64,000 nucleotides of DNA, taken from Bacteroidota bacterium. GTDB lineage: Bacteria > Bacteroidota > Bacteroidia > Bacteroidales > JACABE01. The stretch covers positions 178,975-242,974 of the forward strand of contig JAPLDQ010000019.1 of assembly GCA_026391675.1 (NCBI GenBank). The letters run 5' to 3'. This document shows positions 28,701 through 35,613 of the stretch, piece after piece. Each line of letters begins with the position of its first letter. Within the stretch, counting starts at the first letter, position 1. Under the pieces are notes generated by a model, which was given only the letters and a program-made list of their open reading frames with translations, made no database searches and was not told where the DNA came from. The position numbers were made by a program, and so were the translations under genes.

Positions 28701-28879
28701 CCGTTATTTGTTCCTACATTTCCTGTAAGATGCGAAATGCCTGTATTTCCTACTGCTCCAATTGTAGTAAACATTACAAAATTGGCAGAAGTTCCTAAAG
28801 GAGGAGCCTGTGCGAAACTTAAAGTTGGTATTAATAGCAGCAAAGTGAGCTTTAATACATTTAGTATTCGTGTTTTCAT
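22733..28879 (-). CDS. Giant T9SS-secreted adhesin with DUF3494, Ig-like, PKD, DUF11 and CHU_C domains
   Basis: 2048 residues. A signal peptide (1-23) leads into two ice-binding-like DUF3494 domains (about 30-235 and 240-450) and about five Ig-like units of roughly 95 residues containing LTYQWRKG (450-900). A third DUF3494 domain lies at about 905-1115, then a PKD domain near 1220-1300. At least four near-identical units of about 95 residues with GATFSGLPAG follow (about 1300-1660). Further Ig-like domains, a DUF11 domain (about 1850-1960) and a C-terminal CHU_C tail (IPQGFSPNGDGINDLFV) end the protein. CHU_C targets T9SS export and cell-surface attachment. DUF3494 proteins bind ice or act in adhesion. 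Promoter at 28918-28982, leader about 33 bases. Confidence 0.88.
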   Translation of the reverse strand: MKTRILNVLKLTLLLLIPTLSFAQAPPLGTSANFVMFTTIGAVGNTGISHLTGNVGTNNGGVTGFGNVNGVMTFTSDPKSAQCATDLLIAYNQLNSTVPTYFPAPLLGNGDTLIAGVYSVTGATTMNGTLYLNALGNSNAVFILQIQGPLSTAASSKVILLNGAKACNVFWKIEGLVSMAPSTSMKGTVIANNAAINMSSGCVLEGRVLSTNGAVNVSGVLAYTPVGCGSPSLTGPLAPNLVSAACYAIFSSNGPVTNVGITNITGDVGTNSGLTTGFNPLFVTGLIHPIPDGSTAAAAADLLNAYSYLNTLPYDIELLYPAQFGNQLVLTPHTYLMNGAVTFTDTLFLDAMNDANAVFVIKIYGAINTSTYSKVKMINGTQSKNVYWMISGAVTINDYSEFVGTIVCNNGAMNLNTGAKIDGRALTTTGALNTAAITAIMPPGCSATAGPLIITEPVNKTACSGDSVKYTVTASGSSLTYQWRKGNVDLINGGNISGATSDTLRIFPASLSDTSSNYNVIVSGLLLPNDTSVNVSLVVNTPPIITTEPSNQNACVGNAVKLFIIASGSNLTYQWRKGTLNLINGVNISGATSDTLKFNSISISDTSTQYNVIVYGSCLPNDTSINASIIVNIPILITTQPVTKTACLGSAVYFSVVATGSNLTYQWRKGTVNLINGANISGAISDTVRINAMLISDTASNYNVIISGACLPKDTSINVSLLRASPPIITTEPVNKSVCSGNSAYLTVSATGTNLTYQWRKGNVNLITSANISGVNSNTLTFNPAYLANAAVNYNVIVSGGCLPNDTSLNASLLVDTVVTIITQPVNKTVCVGNSVYFLVVASGSGNTYQWRKGSVNLINGGNISGATSDTLRINPATLADTAYNYNVVVTGLCSSVNSNVTNLNTAGEFGILAGVGISSTGFSVISNMNVGISPGVRSSITGFPPASIVNGAIYASDDVAPPGVAAMLIQAKQDLTNAYLFAEGATAPAPVTVAGDQGGITLAPGIYKSTSTLLIQSGNLTLDGQGNANAVWIFQVASDFTTVGGAGGSVILTGGAQAKNVTWQIGSSATIGNGTSFKGNILALTSITMNTGSSIDGRLLARNGAVVLSGTNIINNPSAASANGTTLTSTIVSLVVTPLPVTSVISGNATPNCNAIAQIYSVTNTPGSTYAWTVPAGAIITAGGGTNSITVTFGTTNGNISVIETTSNACVGSQVSKTITLLGCGLIANFTANITSVCSGSSVVFTNTSTGTTPTTTYSWNFGTGATPATITGIGPHTVIYSGSGSSTVSLTITDGASNTKTVLNYITVIPNNTIILTSAIGTNNQTVCVNSPIVNISYTTTGATGANFSLLPAGITASWLANVITISGTPTATGVFNYTVNLTGGCGTISTTGSITVIPINSIVLTSAIGTDNQTHCINTAITNIIYATTGATGATFSGLPAGVTANWLANVVTISGTPTAAGIFNYTVNLTGGCGTISTTGSITVTPNNTIVLTSGFGSNNQNLCINTAFANINYTTTGATGATFSGLPAGITAIWLANVVTISGTPTASGIFNYIVNLTGGCGTISATGTITVNPNNTIVLTSVAGTDNQFPCVNTAITNITYATTGATGATFSGLPAGITATWLANLITISGTPTATGIFNYTINLTGGCGIISINGTITVNSTIGATIFIFGATYICQNSPDETYIASATSSTSIVYSVLPATAGVINSSTGVMNWDVNFSGTATITATSTGLCGTTTANRVVTVIPLPIAVAGSNSPVCVNSPLNLTAQTVTGGTYSWTGPNSYSTIVQNPVIISAILANAGNYILTVTANGCISLPATVAVVVNICPSDLSVVKTVNISNPLKGTTVVFTIVATNNGPYTATGVIVTDYLQSGYTFVSYTSSPSGVYNPVTGIWTIGNLSVGASSTLYITAIVNSTGSYVNTATITGNEIDVILTNNTSTIETIPTDFFIPQGFSPNGDGINDLFVIRGIELYPANSIVIFNRWGNKVFEASPYQNTWDGKAKMGLIIGDGDRLPIGTYFYILNLGNNSDVIKGTIYLNK

Positions 28880-28917
28880 TTTTATAATTTATTTATGTGA
28901 ATGATTTTTCACTGCAC

Positions 28918-28982
28918 AAAGGTAGATTTGAAGACATTGGTTTACATTACACAATTAAGGGAAAGAATTACATCATTCACAC
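28918..28982 (-). promoter_or_regulatory. Tandem-repeat promoter module, copy 7 (giant adhesin)
   Basis: Read leftward: distal GTGTGAATGATGTAA (28982-28968), proximal AATTGTGTAA (28956-28947), cores 21 bp apart, 21-bp gap, then a perfect -7 box TACCTTTG (28925-28918). Confidence 0.8.
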
Positions 28983-29007
28983 TAAATGTTAAAAACACAT
29001 AAAATAA

Positions 29008-29037
29008 AAGGCCCGCTATTTAATCATAGCAGGCCTT
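29008..29037 (-). terminator. Terminator after the second DUF3494 gene
   Basis: Stem AAGGCC-C-GCTA (29008-29018) with TAGC-A-GGCCTT (29027-29037), with one mismatch, 20 bases past the stop of the gene at 29057-30685. Confidence 0.6.
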
Positions 29038-29056
29038 CCATTCTTTTAATAAGTTT

Positions 29057-30685
29057 TTATTGTGAAATCAGTTTACCTGATTGTATCGTTTTATTGTTAA
29101 CATCCACTTTATAGAAATATAGTCCTGAAGGAAGATTTGATGTTTCAATTGTTGTTGACTGTTTTGTAAGAAGTTTGTTAATCATAACTTCACCTAAGAT
29201 ATTATATATCCATAATTCAGTATTTTTTGTATAAGTAACATCATTTAGCCTGATGGTTGTATAAGTTTTAAATGGATTAGGATAAAATTCAACAGCTTTA
29301 TTAGATTTTACAGCAGCAGGATTTGCTATACCTACACTTCCGCAACTCGGTGGAATCATAGGAGCTACTGCATTTATTGCTGTTGTAGTAACAGCTCCTG
29401 TGGTTGTCAGTGATCTGCCATCCAGTGTTACACCTGTATTAAATGCACCCAATGCGCCATTATTACAAATAATCGTTCCCCTGAAAGTTGAATAATTATT
29501 GATACTAACAGCACCTTCTATTTTCCAGTATACATTTTTGGATTGAGCTCCATTTATTAATACGACATTAGAATAAGTAGAAGTGGATAGCGCCCCGTTT
29601 AACTGTATTACAAATACTGCATTGGCATTTCCAAGTGCATTCAGAAAAACTGTATCAGTAAAAGTTGCAGCGCCATTCATACGGTAAGTATGAGGTGTTA
29701 GAACCAGATTATTTCCAAACTGGACTGGATACAACAATTCTATATCATAAGGCAAGGTATTTAAATAGTTGTATGCAACAAGCAAATCAGCGGCACATTG
29801 TGCAGTAGAAACATCGGGCAAAGGATGTATACTTCCGTTTACCAGTAATGGATTAAAGCCGGTTGCAGAACCATTGTTACTTCCTATATCACCTGTAATA
29901 TTAGTAATTCCTGAATTAGAAACTGCACCATTGCCAGAAAATATGGCATAACAGGCTCCATAACCTAATGTAGGTGCTGATGGCCCGTTAAGTACCGGAC
30001 TGCCGCAACCTATCGGAGTATATGCTAGTACACCATCAACTGTAACAGCTCCTGCAGTTGACAACGCTCTGCCTTCGAGTGTATCACCTGTATTCATTTC
30101 AATAGCTCCATTATTGGCAATTATTGTACCTTTCATGGATGTTCCTGTAGCCATGCTTACTAATCCTTCAACTTTCCAAAACACATTACATGCCTGAGCT
30201 CCATTAATTAATTTAATTTTTGAATTCGCGTTTGTCGAAAAAGATCCTTGAATTTTAATTATAAATACAGCACTTGTATTTCCCTGAGCATTCAACGTAA
30301 GATCCAGGTTAAGTGTAGCTGCGCTTGAAATGGAATAAATACCATCAATCAGTATCTGGCCATTCCCTAGTAAAGGAGCAGGAAAGAATGCAGGAATTGA
30401 ACTGTTCAGTAAATTATATGTAATTAACAAATCAGCAGCAGCCTGAGCACTTGCGGCATCTCCATCGTGCATTACACCATTTACATTCCCAAAAGCTGTA
30501 CTTGAACCATTATTGGTTCCAATATTACCTGTAAGATGAGAAATTCCGGAATTACTTACAGCACCATTCGTAGAAAACAGTACAAAATTTGCCGTTGTTC
30601 CCAAAGGAGGTGCCTGAGCAAAATTTAAAGTTGGCAGTATTAGTAATGCAGATACAATAAATGTATTAATAAATCGGGTTTTCAT
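29057..30685 (-). CDS. T9SS-secreted protein with two DUF3494 (ice-binding-like) domains
   Basis: 542 residues from the chosen start. Signal peptide 1-24 (ending LNFAQA), DUF3494 domains at about 28-230 and 235-455, and a T9SS type A sorting domain at the end (FYPNPFKTYTTIRL ... LPSGLYFYKVDV). It is clearly homologous to the N-terminal third of the giant adhesin, so one probably arose from the other by duplication. The longest open frame begins at 30727, but that is inside the -7 box at 30725-30732, so the Met at 30685 (MKTRFINTF, matching MKTRILNVL of the adhesin) is preferred. Confidence 0.88.
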   Translation of the reverse strand: MKTRFINTFIVSALLILPTLNFAQAPPLGTTANFVLFSTNGAVSNSGISHLTGNIGTNNGSSTAFGNVNGVMHDGDAASAQAAADLLITYNLLNSSIPAFFPAPLLGNGQILIDGIYSISSAATLNLDLTLNAQGNTSAVFIIKIQGSFSTNANSKIKLINGAQACNVFWKVEGLVSMATGTSMKGTIIANNGAIEMNTGDTLEGRALSTAGAVTVDGVLAYTPIGCGSPVLNGPSAPTLGYGACYAIFSGNGAVSNSGITNITGDIGSNNGSATGFNPLLVNGSIHPLPDVSTAQCAADLLVAYNYLNTLPYDIELLYPVQFGNNLVLTPHTYRMNGAATFTDTVFLNALGNANAVFVIQLNGALSTSTYSNVVLINGAQSKNVYWKIEGAVSINNYSTFRGTIICNNGALGAFNTGVTLDGRSLTTTGAVTTTAINAVAPMIPPSCGSVGIANPAAVKSNKAVEFYPNPFKTYTTIRLNDVTYTKNTELWIYNILGEVMINKLLTKQSTTIETSNLPSGLYFYKVDVNNKTIQSGKLISQ

Positions 30686-30724
30686 TTTATTGAGTTTTAA
30701 ATTTGTGAAAAAATCTTCACTTAG

Positions 30725-30790
30725 CAAAGGTATTGATGCTAAAATTGGAAAGTATTACATAATAAAATTAAAGTCTTGTATCATTCACAC
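30725..30790 (-). promoter_or_regulatory. Tandem-repeat promoter module, copy 8 (second DUF3494 gene)
   Basis: Read leftward: distal GTGTGAATGATACAA (30790-30776), proximal TATTATGTAA (30764-30755), cores 21 bp apart, 22-bp gap, then a perfect -7 box TACCTTTG (30732-30725). Confidence 0.75.
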
Positions 30791-30878
30791 TTATAAAGTT
30801 TGACTATTGAATGATTTGTTTTGGAAAAGCAGTTATTATATAATTCTAAAAATCTGAAATTATTGACCAATAATGTAC

Positions 30879-30911
30879 TTATAGCTATGGACATAAAGTT
30901 CATAGCTATAA
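30879..30911 (-). terminator. Hairpin after the csbD-barrel-small membrane protein unit
   Basis: An 11-bp perfect stem, TTATAGCTATG (30879-30889) with CATAGCTATAA (30901-30911), 50 bases past the stop at 30962. There is no strong T tract, so its role is uncertain. Confidence 0.4.
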
Positions 30912-30961
30912 TTTACAGGAACAAACAATCAATTTATTATTGATTATTTAATATTTACTTT

Positions 30962-31114
30962 TTACTTTTTTGACAGCCTCTTTTCAAAAACAATAGTAAC
31001 CAGAATAATAGCTACTGCTAATCCAATCAGAAAATGAATATTTTCAGCTGGTTTAAAAACTATGGTCCAGATAATTATTACCAATCCGGCAATGATATAA
31101 AGTAAATTTTTCAT
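30962..31114 (-). CDS. Small two-helix membrane protein, 50 residues
   Basis: A short gene with two hydrophobic helices (about 3-18 and 27-43) and the tail FEKRLSKK. It aligns along its length with the first 50 residues of the protein at 12847-13047 (LLYIIAGL, IIIW, FKP, AVAIIL, FEKRLS). Conservation of the protein while the DNA differs argues that it is real. It lies 42 bases after the barrel gene, in the unit headed by csbD. Likely an inner membrane stress protein; function unknown. Confidence 0.7.
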   Translation of the reverse strand: MKNLLYIIAGLVIIIWTIVFKPAENIHFLIGLAVAIILVTIVFEKRLSKK

Positions 31115-31156
31115 AATATTAAAAATTAAGTTGAAAATTGAAATTTTGGAAGAATA

Positions 31157-31807
31157 TTAATTGATTGAAAAAGATAAGTAAAAACTTGTTACAGCATTGT
31201 GTGCTGAAGGAATTGTATAGAATGTATCCAAAACAGAACTTTCTTTTGCAACTTTAATAAATCCATAACTATATCTTATTCCCATACCTAATTTACCAAT
31301 ATCTATACTTAAACCTGCAGCAAATCCGGCATCAAAATGACTATTATTGCTTTTATTTATATTTTTCTCAAAATCAAAGAGATTGCCACCTGATACATTG
31401 CTCACTTTATTGCTAATCAGAAAAGCTGCATAGGGACCAGCCTGGATATTGCAATTTTCAAATAAATTATATACTATTAATAAAGGAACTTCAAGGTAAT
31501 TATAATTAAACCTGACACTTCCATTTAAAAGCAAATCATTATAGGTTATCTCTCCTCCTTTGGGCGAATAATTAATTTCAGGCTGAATTGCAAAAGAATG
31601 GGATAAAGTAAACTTAGCAAACAATCCAAAATGAAATGTGCTTATCATTTTAGTACTGTATGCATTATTTGTATAAAGCAGAATCTTATTAATGCCTCCT
31701 TTAATACCAAATCTCGTTTTACTAATTTCGTCCTGTGCTTTTATTTGGGAGTTGGTAATAAACAGAACCATAATTATTAAAAATGCTGCTTTTAATATTT
31801 TTTTCAT
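31157..31807 (-). CDS. Outer membrane beta-barrel protein (porin/PorT family)
   Basis: 216 residues: signal peptide (1-24, ending IKAQ), then an eight-stranded-type barrel with typical phrases FGIKGGINKILLY, PEINYSPKGGE and FDAGFAAGLSIDIG. Such small barrels are abundant in Bacteroidota and mostly of unknown role. It follows csbD by 90 bases and precedes the small membrane protein by 42, so all three probably share the promoter at 32120-32185. The general fold call is firm; the substrate is unknown. Confidence 0.8.
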   Translation of the reverse strand: MKKILKAAFLIIMVLFITNSQIKAQDEISKTRFGIKGGINKILLYTNNAYSTKMISTFHFGLFAKFTLSHSFAIQPEINYSPKGGEITYNDLLLNGSVRFNYNYLEVPLLIVYNLFENCNIQAGPYAAFLISNKVSNVSGGNLFDFEKNINKSNNSHFDAGFAAGLSIDIGKLGMGIRYSYGFIKVAKESSVLDTFYTIPSAHNAVTSFYLSFSIN

Positions 31808-31897
31808 CTTGTTAATTTTTTATTTTAACAATGAATATAAAATCAAAAAGTATTGCACATCATTTAGTTTCACAATACTTATTGATTTTTTAAATAA

Positions 31898-32083
31898 TTA
31901 AAGAGAAGTAATAATCTTTTTCAATTCTTCTTTAGTTTTACCAAGTTTTATCTGAAGCCTTCCCATCATTTCTTCTTTTTTACCTTCTTCAAATAATAGA
32001 TCGTTATCAGTTAAGGTTGCAAATTTTTGTTTTAGTATGCCCTTTTGCTCATTCCAGTTCCCTTTTATTTCTTTTAAATTCAT
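31898..32083 (-). CDS. CsbD family stress protein
   Basis: 61 residues from the chosen start: [15 protein letters not shown], then LTDNDL, then [13 protein letters not shown], which is the CsbD/YjbJ family signature. These small cytosolic proteins are strongly induced in general stress, with no known biochemical activity. The longest frame starts at 32134, but the -7 box lies at 32120-32127 and transcription should begin near 32114. The Met at 32083, which also begins the family homology, is therefore used. Confidence 0.88.
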   Translation of the reverse strand: MNLKEIKGNWNEQKGILKQKFATLTDNDLLFEEGKKEEMMGRLQIKLGKTKEELKKIITSL

Positions 32084-32119
32084 CTTAGTCGTTATTAATG
32101 TGAATGTATTTTCACGGAA

Positions 32120-32185
32120 CAAAGGTAAATACAATGATGCCCTGAAACATTACATAATTTCATAAAAGACTTGTATTATTCACAC
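32120..32185 (-). promoter_or_regulatory. Tandem-repeat promoter module, copy 9 (csbD unit)
   Basis: Read leftward: distal GTGTGAATAATACAA (32185-32171), proximal AATTATGTAA (32159-32150), cores 21 bp apart, 22-bp gap, then a perfect -7 box TACCTTTG (32127-32120). Confidence 0.8.
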
Positions 32186-32240
32186 TTTTCAGAATAAACT
32201 ATTTAATAAAACCTATAGTTAATTTTATTATTATTTTAAA

Positions 32241-32304
32241 TCAAAAAGCACTTTCATATCTATCTGAAAGTGCTTTTTGACAATTAACTATGAAAAAAGA
32301 TTTA
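32241..32304 (-). ncRNA. Putative ~60-nt stress-regulon small RNA
   Basis: Promoter copy 10 (32310-32375) points into a stretch with no open frame. The predicted transcript starts near 32304 and ends in a perfect 16-bp hairpin (32241-32256 with 32265-32280, 8-base loop) followed by A/T-rich sequence. The unpaired 5' part is about 24 bases. It is inferred from a promoter plus a terminator only; the hairpin may instead terminate read-through from the PIG-L gene. Confidence 0.4.
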
Positions 32305-32309
32305 CAGTA

Positions 32310-32375
32310 CAAATTTACGTCAAAACTTGTGTGAAGTTGTTATATAATTTTAAATAAAAATTACATAATTCACAG
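32310..32375 (-). promoter_or_regulatory. Tandem-repeat promoter module, copy 10 (no gene downstream)
   Basis: Read leftward: distal CTGTGAATTATGTAA (32375-32361), proximal AATTATATAA (32349-32340), cores 21 bp apart, 22-bp gap, then a perfect -7 box TAAATTTG (32317-32310). The gap between the csbD start and the PIG-L stop contains only this module, the hairpin at 32241-32280 and promoter copy 9. Confidence 0.75.
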
Positions 32376-32400
32376 ATAATGAGGAATCAATATATTAAAT

Positions 32401-33042
32401 TCAAACTATATTCAAAGGCAATAGCCATTTCCTTGCATCACTAAAATTAGCTGTTTTCCAGAAAGCTTCAGCTCTGGGAGTTGTTTCAGCTTCCCAACTT
32501 TTTTTATTAAAACCATAGGTTTCTGTTATGATTTTATATTTCTTCATCCATATTTCTTTTTTTAACAATTGATAAAAAGAGGCAGGATTTACAGCTTCCG
32601 GATAATATTCACTACAACCATCTTCATATGCAAAATTCCAGAGCTGATCTGCTGCAATTTTGCCTGAATTCCATAGTTTAATGACTGCTTTGCCAACAGC
32701 TTCCTCATTGTCAGGATTTTTTCTGAATTCGCCTGAAGGATTATGCGATAAAATCATATCAAAATGCTTATGAGGCAGCAATTTAAGAATTTCTTGCCTT
32801 ATTTTTTTTATATCTTTAGGATTCATTCCATCTTCATCATCCAGATTACCTATAATTCCTTCTGCTTTAAGACTTTTTAATGCTTTATAAAAATTAGCTG
32901 AACTTTCAGGAAATTTTCCTTTAAAAACACTTATAATGAAGCATTTCCATGAAGGATTACTCATTATTGTTCCACCAGCCCATAAGGTTTCATCATCAGG
33001 ATGGGCAACTATACATGCTACTATTTTTTGCTTTGTATTCAT
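32401..33042 (-). CDS. PIG-L family deacetylase
   Basis: 213 residues with the family metal-binding motif AHPDDE (residues about 13-18) and a later SHNPSGE motif. PIG-L/LmbE enzymes are zinc-dependent N-deacetylases acting on N-acetylglucosamine-containing or similar small substrates. This one has no signal peptide, so it is cytosolic. It lies 60 bases after the radical SAM gene, so the two may share promoter copy 11 (34886-34951). The substrate cannot be told from sequence. Confidence 0.88.
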   Translation of the reverse strand: MNTKQKIVACIVAHPDDETLWAGGTIMSNPSWKCFIISVFKGKFPESSANFYKALKSLKAEGIIGNLDDEDGMNPKDIKKIRQEILKLLPHKHFDMILSHNPSGEFRKNPDNEEAVGKAVIKLWNSGKIAADQLWNFAYEDGCSEYYPEAVNPASFYQLLKKEIWMKKYKIITETYGFNKKSWEAETTPRAEAFWKTANFSDARKWLLPLNIV

Positions 33043-33101
33043 TTTGAGATATTTATTAGATTTATATTTATTTTATTTATTGCTTATAATTTTGCGAATC
33101 T

Positions 33102-34604
33102 TTAATATTCTTTACCTCTTAAACCATAAACCGTTCTGAAATGATAGCCGTATACAGTAAATGTAATTGCTTCAATAAATAATGCCGGTCGCATGAATAA
33201 AGTCCAGCAAAGGAATTTCCAGTATTCAGCCCTGCCCTTATTCTTAATACCAATAATATATACTGCCTGTAAAAAGCCAATCAGAAAGCTCATTTTAATC
33301 AATTTCATCTTTTTATGCTTTGCTTTTGGCTGTTTGTAATTCAAAAAAAACAGCCGTATTCTTTTGTAATAGGGTTTGATTGAATAAATGCTGTGAATTA
33401 TTTTTTTATACCCTTCCAGCAATTCATTGGAATTCATTACAGGAGTAAAATTCATTGAATAATCAGTATTATTTCCAGATAAGTCCGATAGTAATCTGTT
33501 CTCCGATTCAAGTCTTTTATAAAGTTTGGTGTTTTTAGGAGCATTTAACATGCCAACCATAGCAGTAACAATACCACTCTGCTGGATAAAATCAATCTGC
33601 CTTTGAAAAACACTTGAAGTATCGCTGTCGAAACCTACTATAAAACCTGCCGAAACTTCCATTCCAGCTTTTTGTATCGTTTTTACACTTTCCAACAGGT
33701 TCCTGTTAATATTCTGAAGTTTATTGCAATCTTTCAGCGAATTTTCCACCGGAGTTTCAATACCAATAAATGTTGAGTTAAATCCGGCTTCAATCATTAA
33801 CAACAGCAGTTCATTGTCATCTGCAAGATTAATAGTAGTTTCAGTGCTAAAAGTAAAAGGGAAATTATGTTCCTTCTGCCATTTTATAATAGCAGGTAAT
33901 AAATTGGATTTTATTTCATTTTTATTCCCTATAAAATTATCATCCACTATGAGTATTGGTCCCAGCCAGTCCTGATTATAAATTGTTTCAATTTCTTTTA
34001 ACACCTGTTGTGGTGATTTCATTCTTACTTTATGTCCCAACAGGGTTGTAATTTCGCAAAAATCACAGGCATAAGGGCAACCCCGTGAAACCTGAATATT
34101 CATATAGGCGTAATCTTTTTTCGACAACAATTGATATTCAGGAACAGGACTTGTTGTTATATCAGCATATTCATCTGTTTTATACGTTTTTAACGGGAAT
34201 ATATCATTTTCTATATCGCTTAAAAATAAAGGCAGGGTAATTTCTGCTTCATTCAGAATAAAATGATCAATTTGAGGAAAATTTGAATATTCCTGGGTAA
34301 ATAATGGTCCACCGGCAATCATTTTTGTATTTTGCTGGAGACATTTTATAACTATTTCTTTTACTGATTCCAGCTGAATGTTCATTGCACTGATAAAGAC
34401 ATAATCAGCCCATATTATGTCATTTGTTTGAAGCGCTTCTATATTTAAATCTACAAGCTTCTTTTCCCATGTTTCTGGCAGCATTGCTGCAACAGTAATT
34501 AATCCTAATGGAGGTACTGTTGCTTTCTTTGCAATAAAGCGGATAGCATGTTTAAAACTCCAGAAAGAATCCGGGTATTGCGGAAATACTAATAATATCC
34601 TCAT
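33102..34604 (-). CDS. B12-binding domain radical SAM protein (DUF4070-like)
   Basis: 500 residues. An N-terminal cobalamin-binding-like Rossmann region (1-130), a radical SAM core with the cluster motif RGCPYACDFCEI (C-x3-C-x2-C, residues about 173-184), and a C-terminal DUF4070-like region (about 365-480). The layout resembles HpnP/HpnJ-type and other uncharacterised B12 radical SAM enzymes, which methylate or rearrange lipids and other substrates. No hopanoid genes are present nearby, so hopanoid methylation is not supported. It is the first gene after promoter copy 11, with a leader of about 275 bases. Confidence 0.8.
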   Translation of the reverse strand: MRILLVFPQYPDSFWSFKHAIRFIAKKATVPPLGLITVAAMLPETWEKKLVDLNIEALQTNDIIWADYVFISAMNIQLESVKEIVIKCLQQNTKMIAGGPLFTQEYSNFPQIDHFILNEAEITLPLFLSDIENDIFPLKTYKTDEYADITTSPVPEYQLLSKKDYAYMNIQVSRGCPYACDFCEITTLLGHKVRMKSPQQVLKEIETIYNQDWLGPILIVDDNFIGNKNEIKSNLLPAIIKWQKEHNFPFTFSTETTINLADDNELLLLMIEAGFNSTFIGIETPVENSLKDCNKLQNINRNLLESVKTIQKAGMEVSAGFIVGFDSDTSSVFQRQIDFIQQSGIVTAMVGMLNAPKNTKLYKRLESENRLLSDLSGNNTDYSMNFTPVMNSNELLEGYKKIIHSIYSIKPYYKRIRLFFLNYKQPKAKHKKMKLIKMSFLIGFLQAVYIIGIKNKGRAEYWKFLCWTLFMRPALFIEAITFTVYGYHFRTVYGLRGKEY

Positions 34605-34885
34605 GATAATTTTTATTTCAGTTAATAGTATAAATTAAATATTCATACCTGGTTTAACGGGTTTTAAAAATTTTCAGAAGTCTAAGATGTATTCTTGAAA
34701 AGCTAATTTATTTTTGGGAGAGAATGAGAAGTTTATCTGTTTGATGCTAATGATAAAATTTTTATTTTTGATTTATAACTTTCTTAAATACATTGGCATT
34801 AATTGTATGTAATACACTTATTTATAAAGATAGCAAAAATCAATATGCCTGTTTTATTTATCCATTTTATTTGAATATTATGATG

Positions 34886-34951
34886 TAAAGATAATATTGC
34901 ATTGATCAGATTTTGTTATATAATATTTGAAAAAAATTACATTTTTCACAC
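34886..34951 (-). promoter_or_regulatory. Tandem-repeat promoter module, copy 11 (radical SAM gene)
   Basis: Read leftward: distal GTGTGAAAAATGTAA (34951-34937), proximal TATTATATAA (34925-34916), cores 21 bp apart, 22-bp gap, then TATCTTTA (34893-34886). About 275 bases separate the predicted start site from the ATG at 34604; no convincing gene was found in that stretch. Confidence 0.65.
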
Positions 34952-34962
34952 TTTTTGGAATT

Positions 34963-35002
34963 AAAAAGAGCACTCCTATTTTTGAATAAAAGTGCTCTTT
35001 TT
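34963..35002 (-). terminator. Terminator after the AraC-kinase-receiver operon
   Basis: A 12-bp perfect stem, AAAAAGAGCACT (34963-34974) with AGTGCTCTTTTT (34991-35002), with A/T tracts on both sides, 20 bases past the stop of the 41-residue gene. Confidence 0.75.
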
Positions 35003-35021
35003 TATATTTTAAATAAACAAA

Positions 35022-35147
35022 TTACAATATCATGCTTGTTTTATTTTTTTCGTCGCGTTTGGTTGCTTTTGCAGCTCTTTTTTCTTTCAGGTTTTTTGCA
35101 GGTAATTTTTTAATTAATTTTTCTTTACCTTCTTTTGCTTTTGACAT
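35022..35147 (-). CDS. 41-residue highly basic protein
   Basis: A short gene starting MSKAKEGKEKLIKKL and containing a Lys/Arg/Ala-rich core (LKEKRAAKATKRDEKNK). It is 31 bases after the receiver gene and 20 bases before a strong terminator, so it fits as the last gene of the operon. I recall similar Lys-rich tiny proteins with a TLKEKRAAK-like motif in Bacteroidota, which supports it being real. Nucleic acid or ribosome binding is possible from its charge but is only a guess. Confidence 0.6.
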   Translation of the reverse strand: MSKAKEGKEKLIKKLPAKNLKEKRAAKATKRDEKNKTSMIL

Positions 35148-35178
35148 TTTATTTAGTATTAATTTATAGTTTTAACTT

Positions 35179-35613
35179 TTACATTCTTTCCATATACCAG
35201 TTTAGTTCTTTTTCCAATTTTTTAAATTTGAATATACTGGTAATAATCTTTTGCAACCGGATAAAGGCTGTTTCACTTTTCACAACATAATCGTAAGCTT
35301 TGTGATGCATACAATCCACAGCCACTTCAATTTTATCCTGTCCTGATAACATCACAACAGGCATATCAGGATACTTTGCTTTAATTTTGTCAAGGGTTTC
35401 TATTCCATTCATAGCATCTTTCTCAATACCATCAAGCATATAATCCAGAATAATCACATCAGGATTCTTTGACAGGTTTAACATACAAAGTTCACCGGTA
35501 GCATAAGTTTCTATCGAAAAGTCGGCATGGGAAAGGAATTCAATTTCTAATGATTTTAAATAGACAACATCATCATCAACAAGGAAAAGTTTTATTTTAT
35601 TTAGATTGTTCAT
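35179..35613 (-). CDS. Stand-alone response regulator receiver
   Basis: 144 residues, a single REC domain: acidic pair VDDD at about 12-15, phospho-acceptor Asp in VIILDYMLDG (about residue 56), the conserved Ser in VVMLSGQD, and Lys in YVVKSE. There is no output domain, so it should signal by protein contact, for example with the hybrid kinase or its HPt region. The start overlaps the kinase stop by 17 bases, so the two are translationally coupled. Confidence 0.9.
   Translation of the reverse strand: MNNLNKIKLFLVDDDVVYLKSLEIEFLSHADFSIETYATGELCMLNLSKNPDVIILDYMLDGIEKDAMNGIETLDKIKAKYPDMPVVMLSGQDKIEVAVDCMHHKAYDYVVKSETAFIRLQKIITSIFKFKKLEKELNWYMERM

Noticed and set aside
31849..31880. Partial match (TTGCACATCATT, then TTTCACAA) upstream of the barrel gene at 31157
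   Set aside because: The spacing and both cores are wrong, and the gene is well placed in the csbD unit from 32120.
33102..34604. HpnP-type hopanoid methylase
   Set aside because: The domain layout is similar, but no hopanoid synthesis genes are present, so only the general B12 radical SAM call is made.
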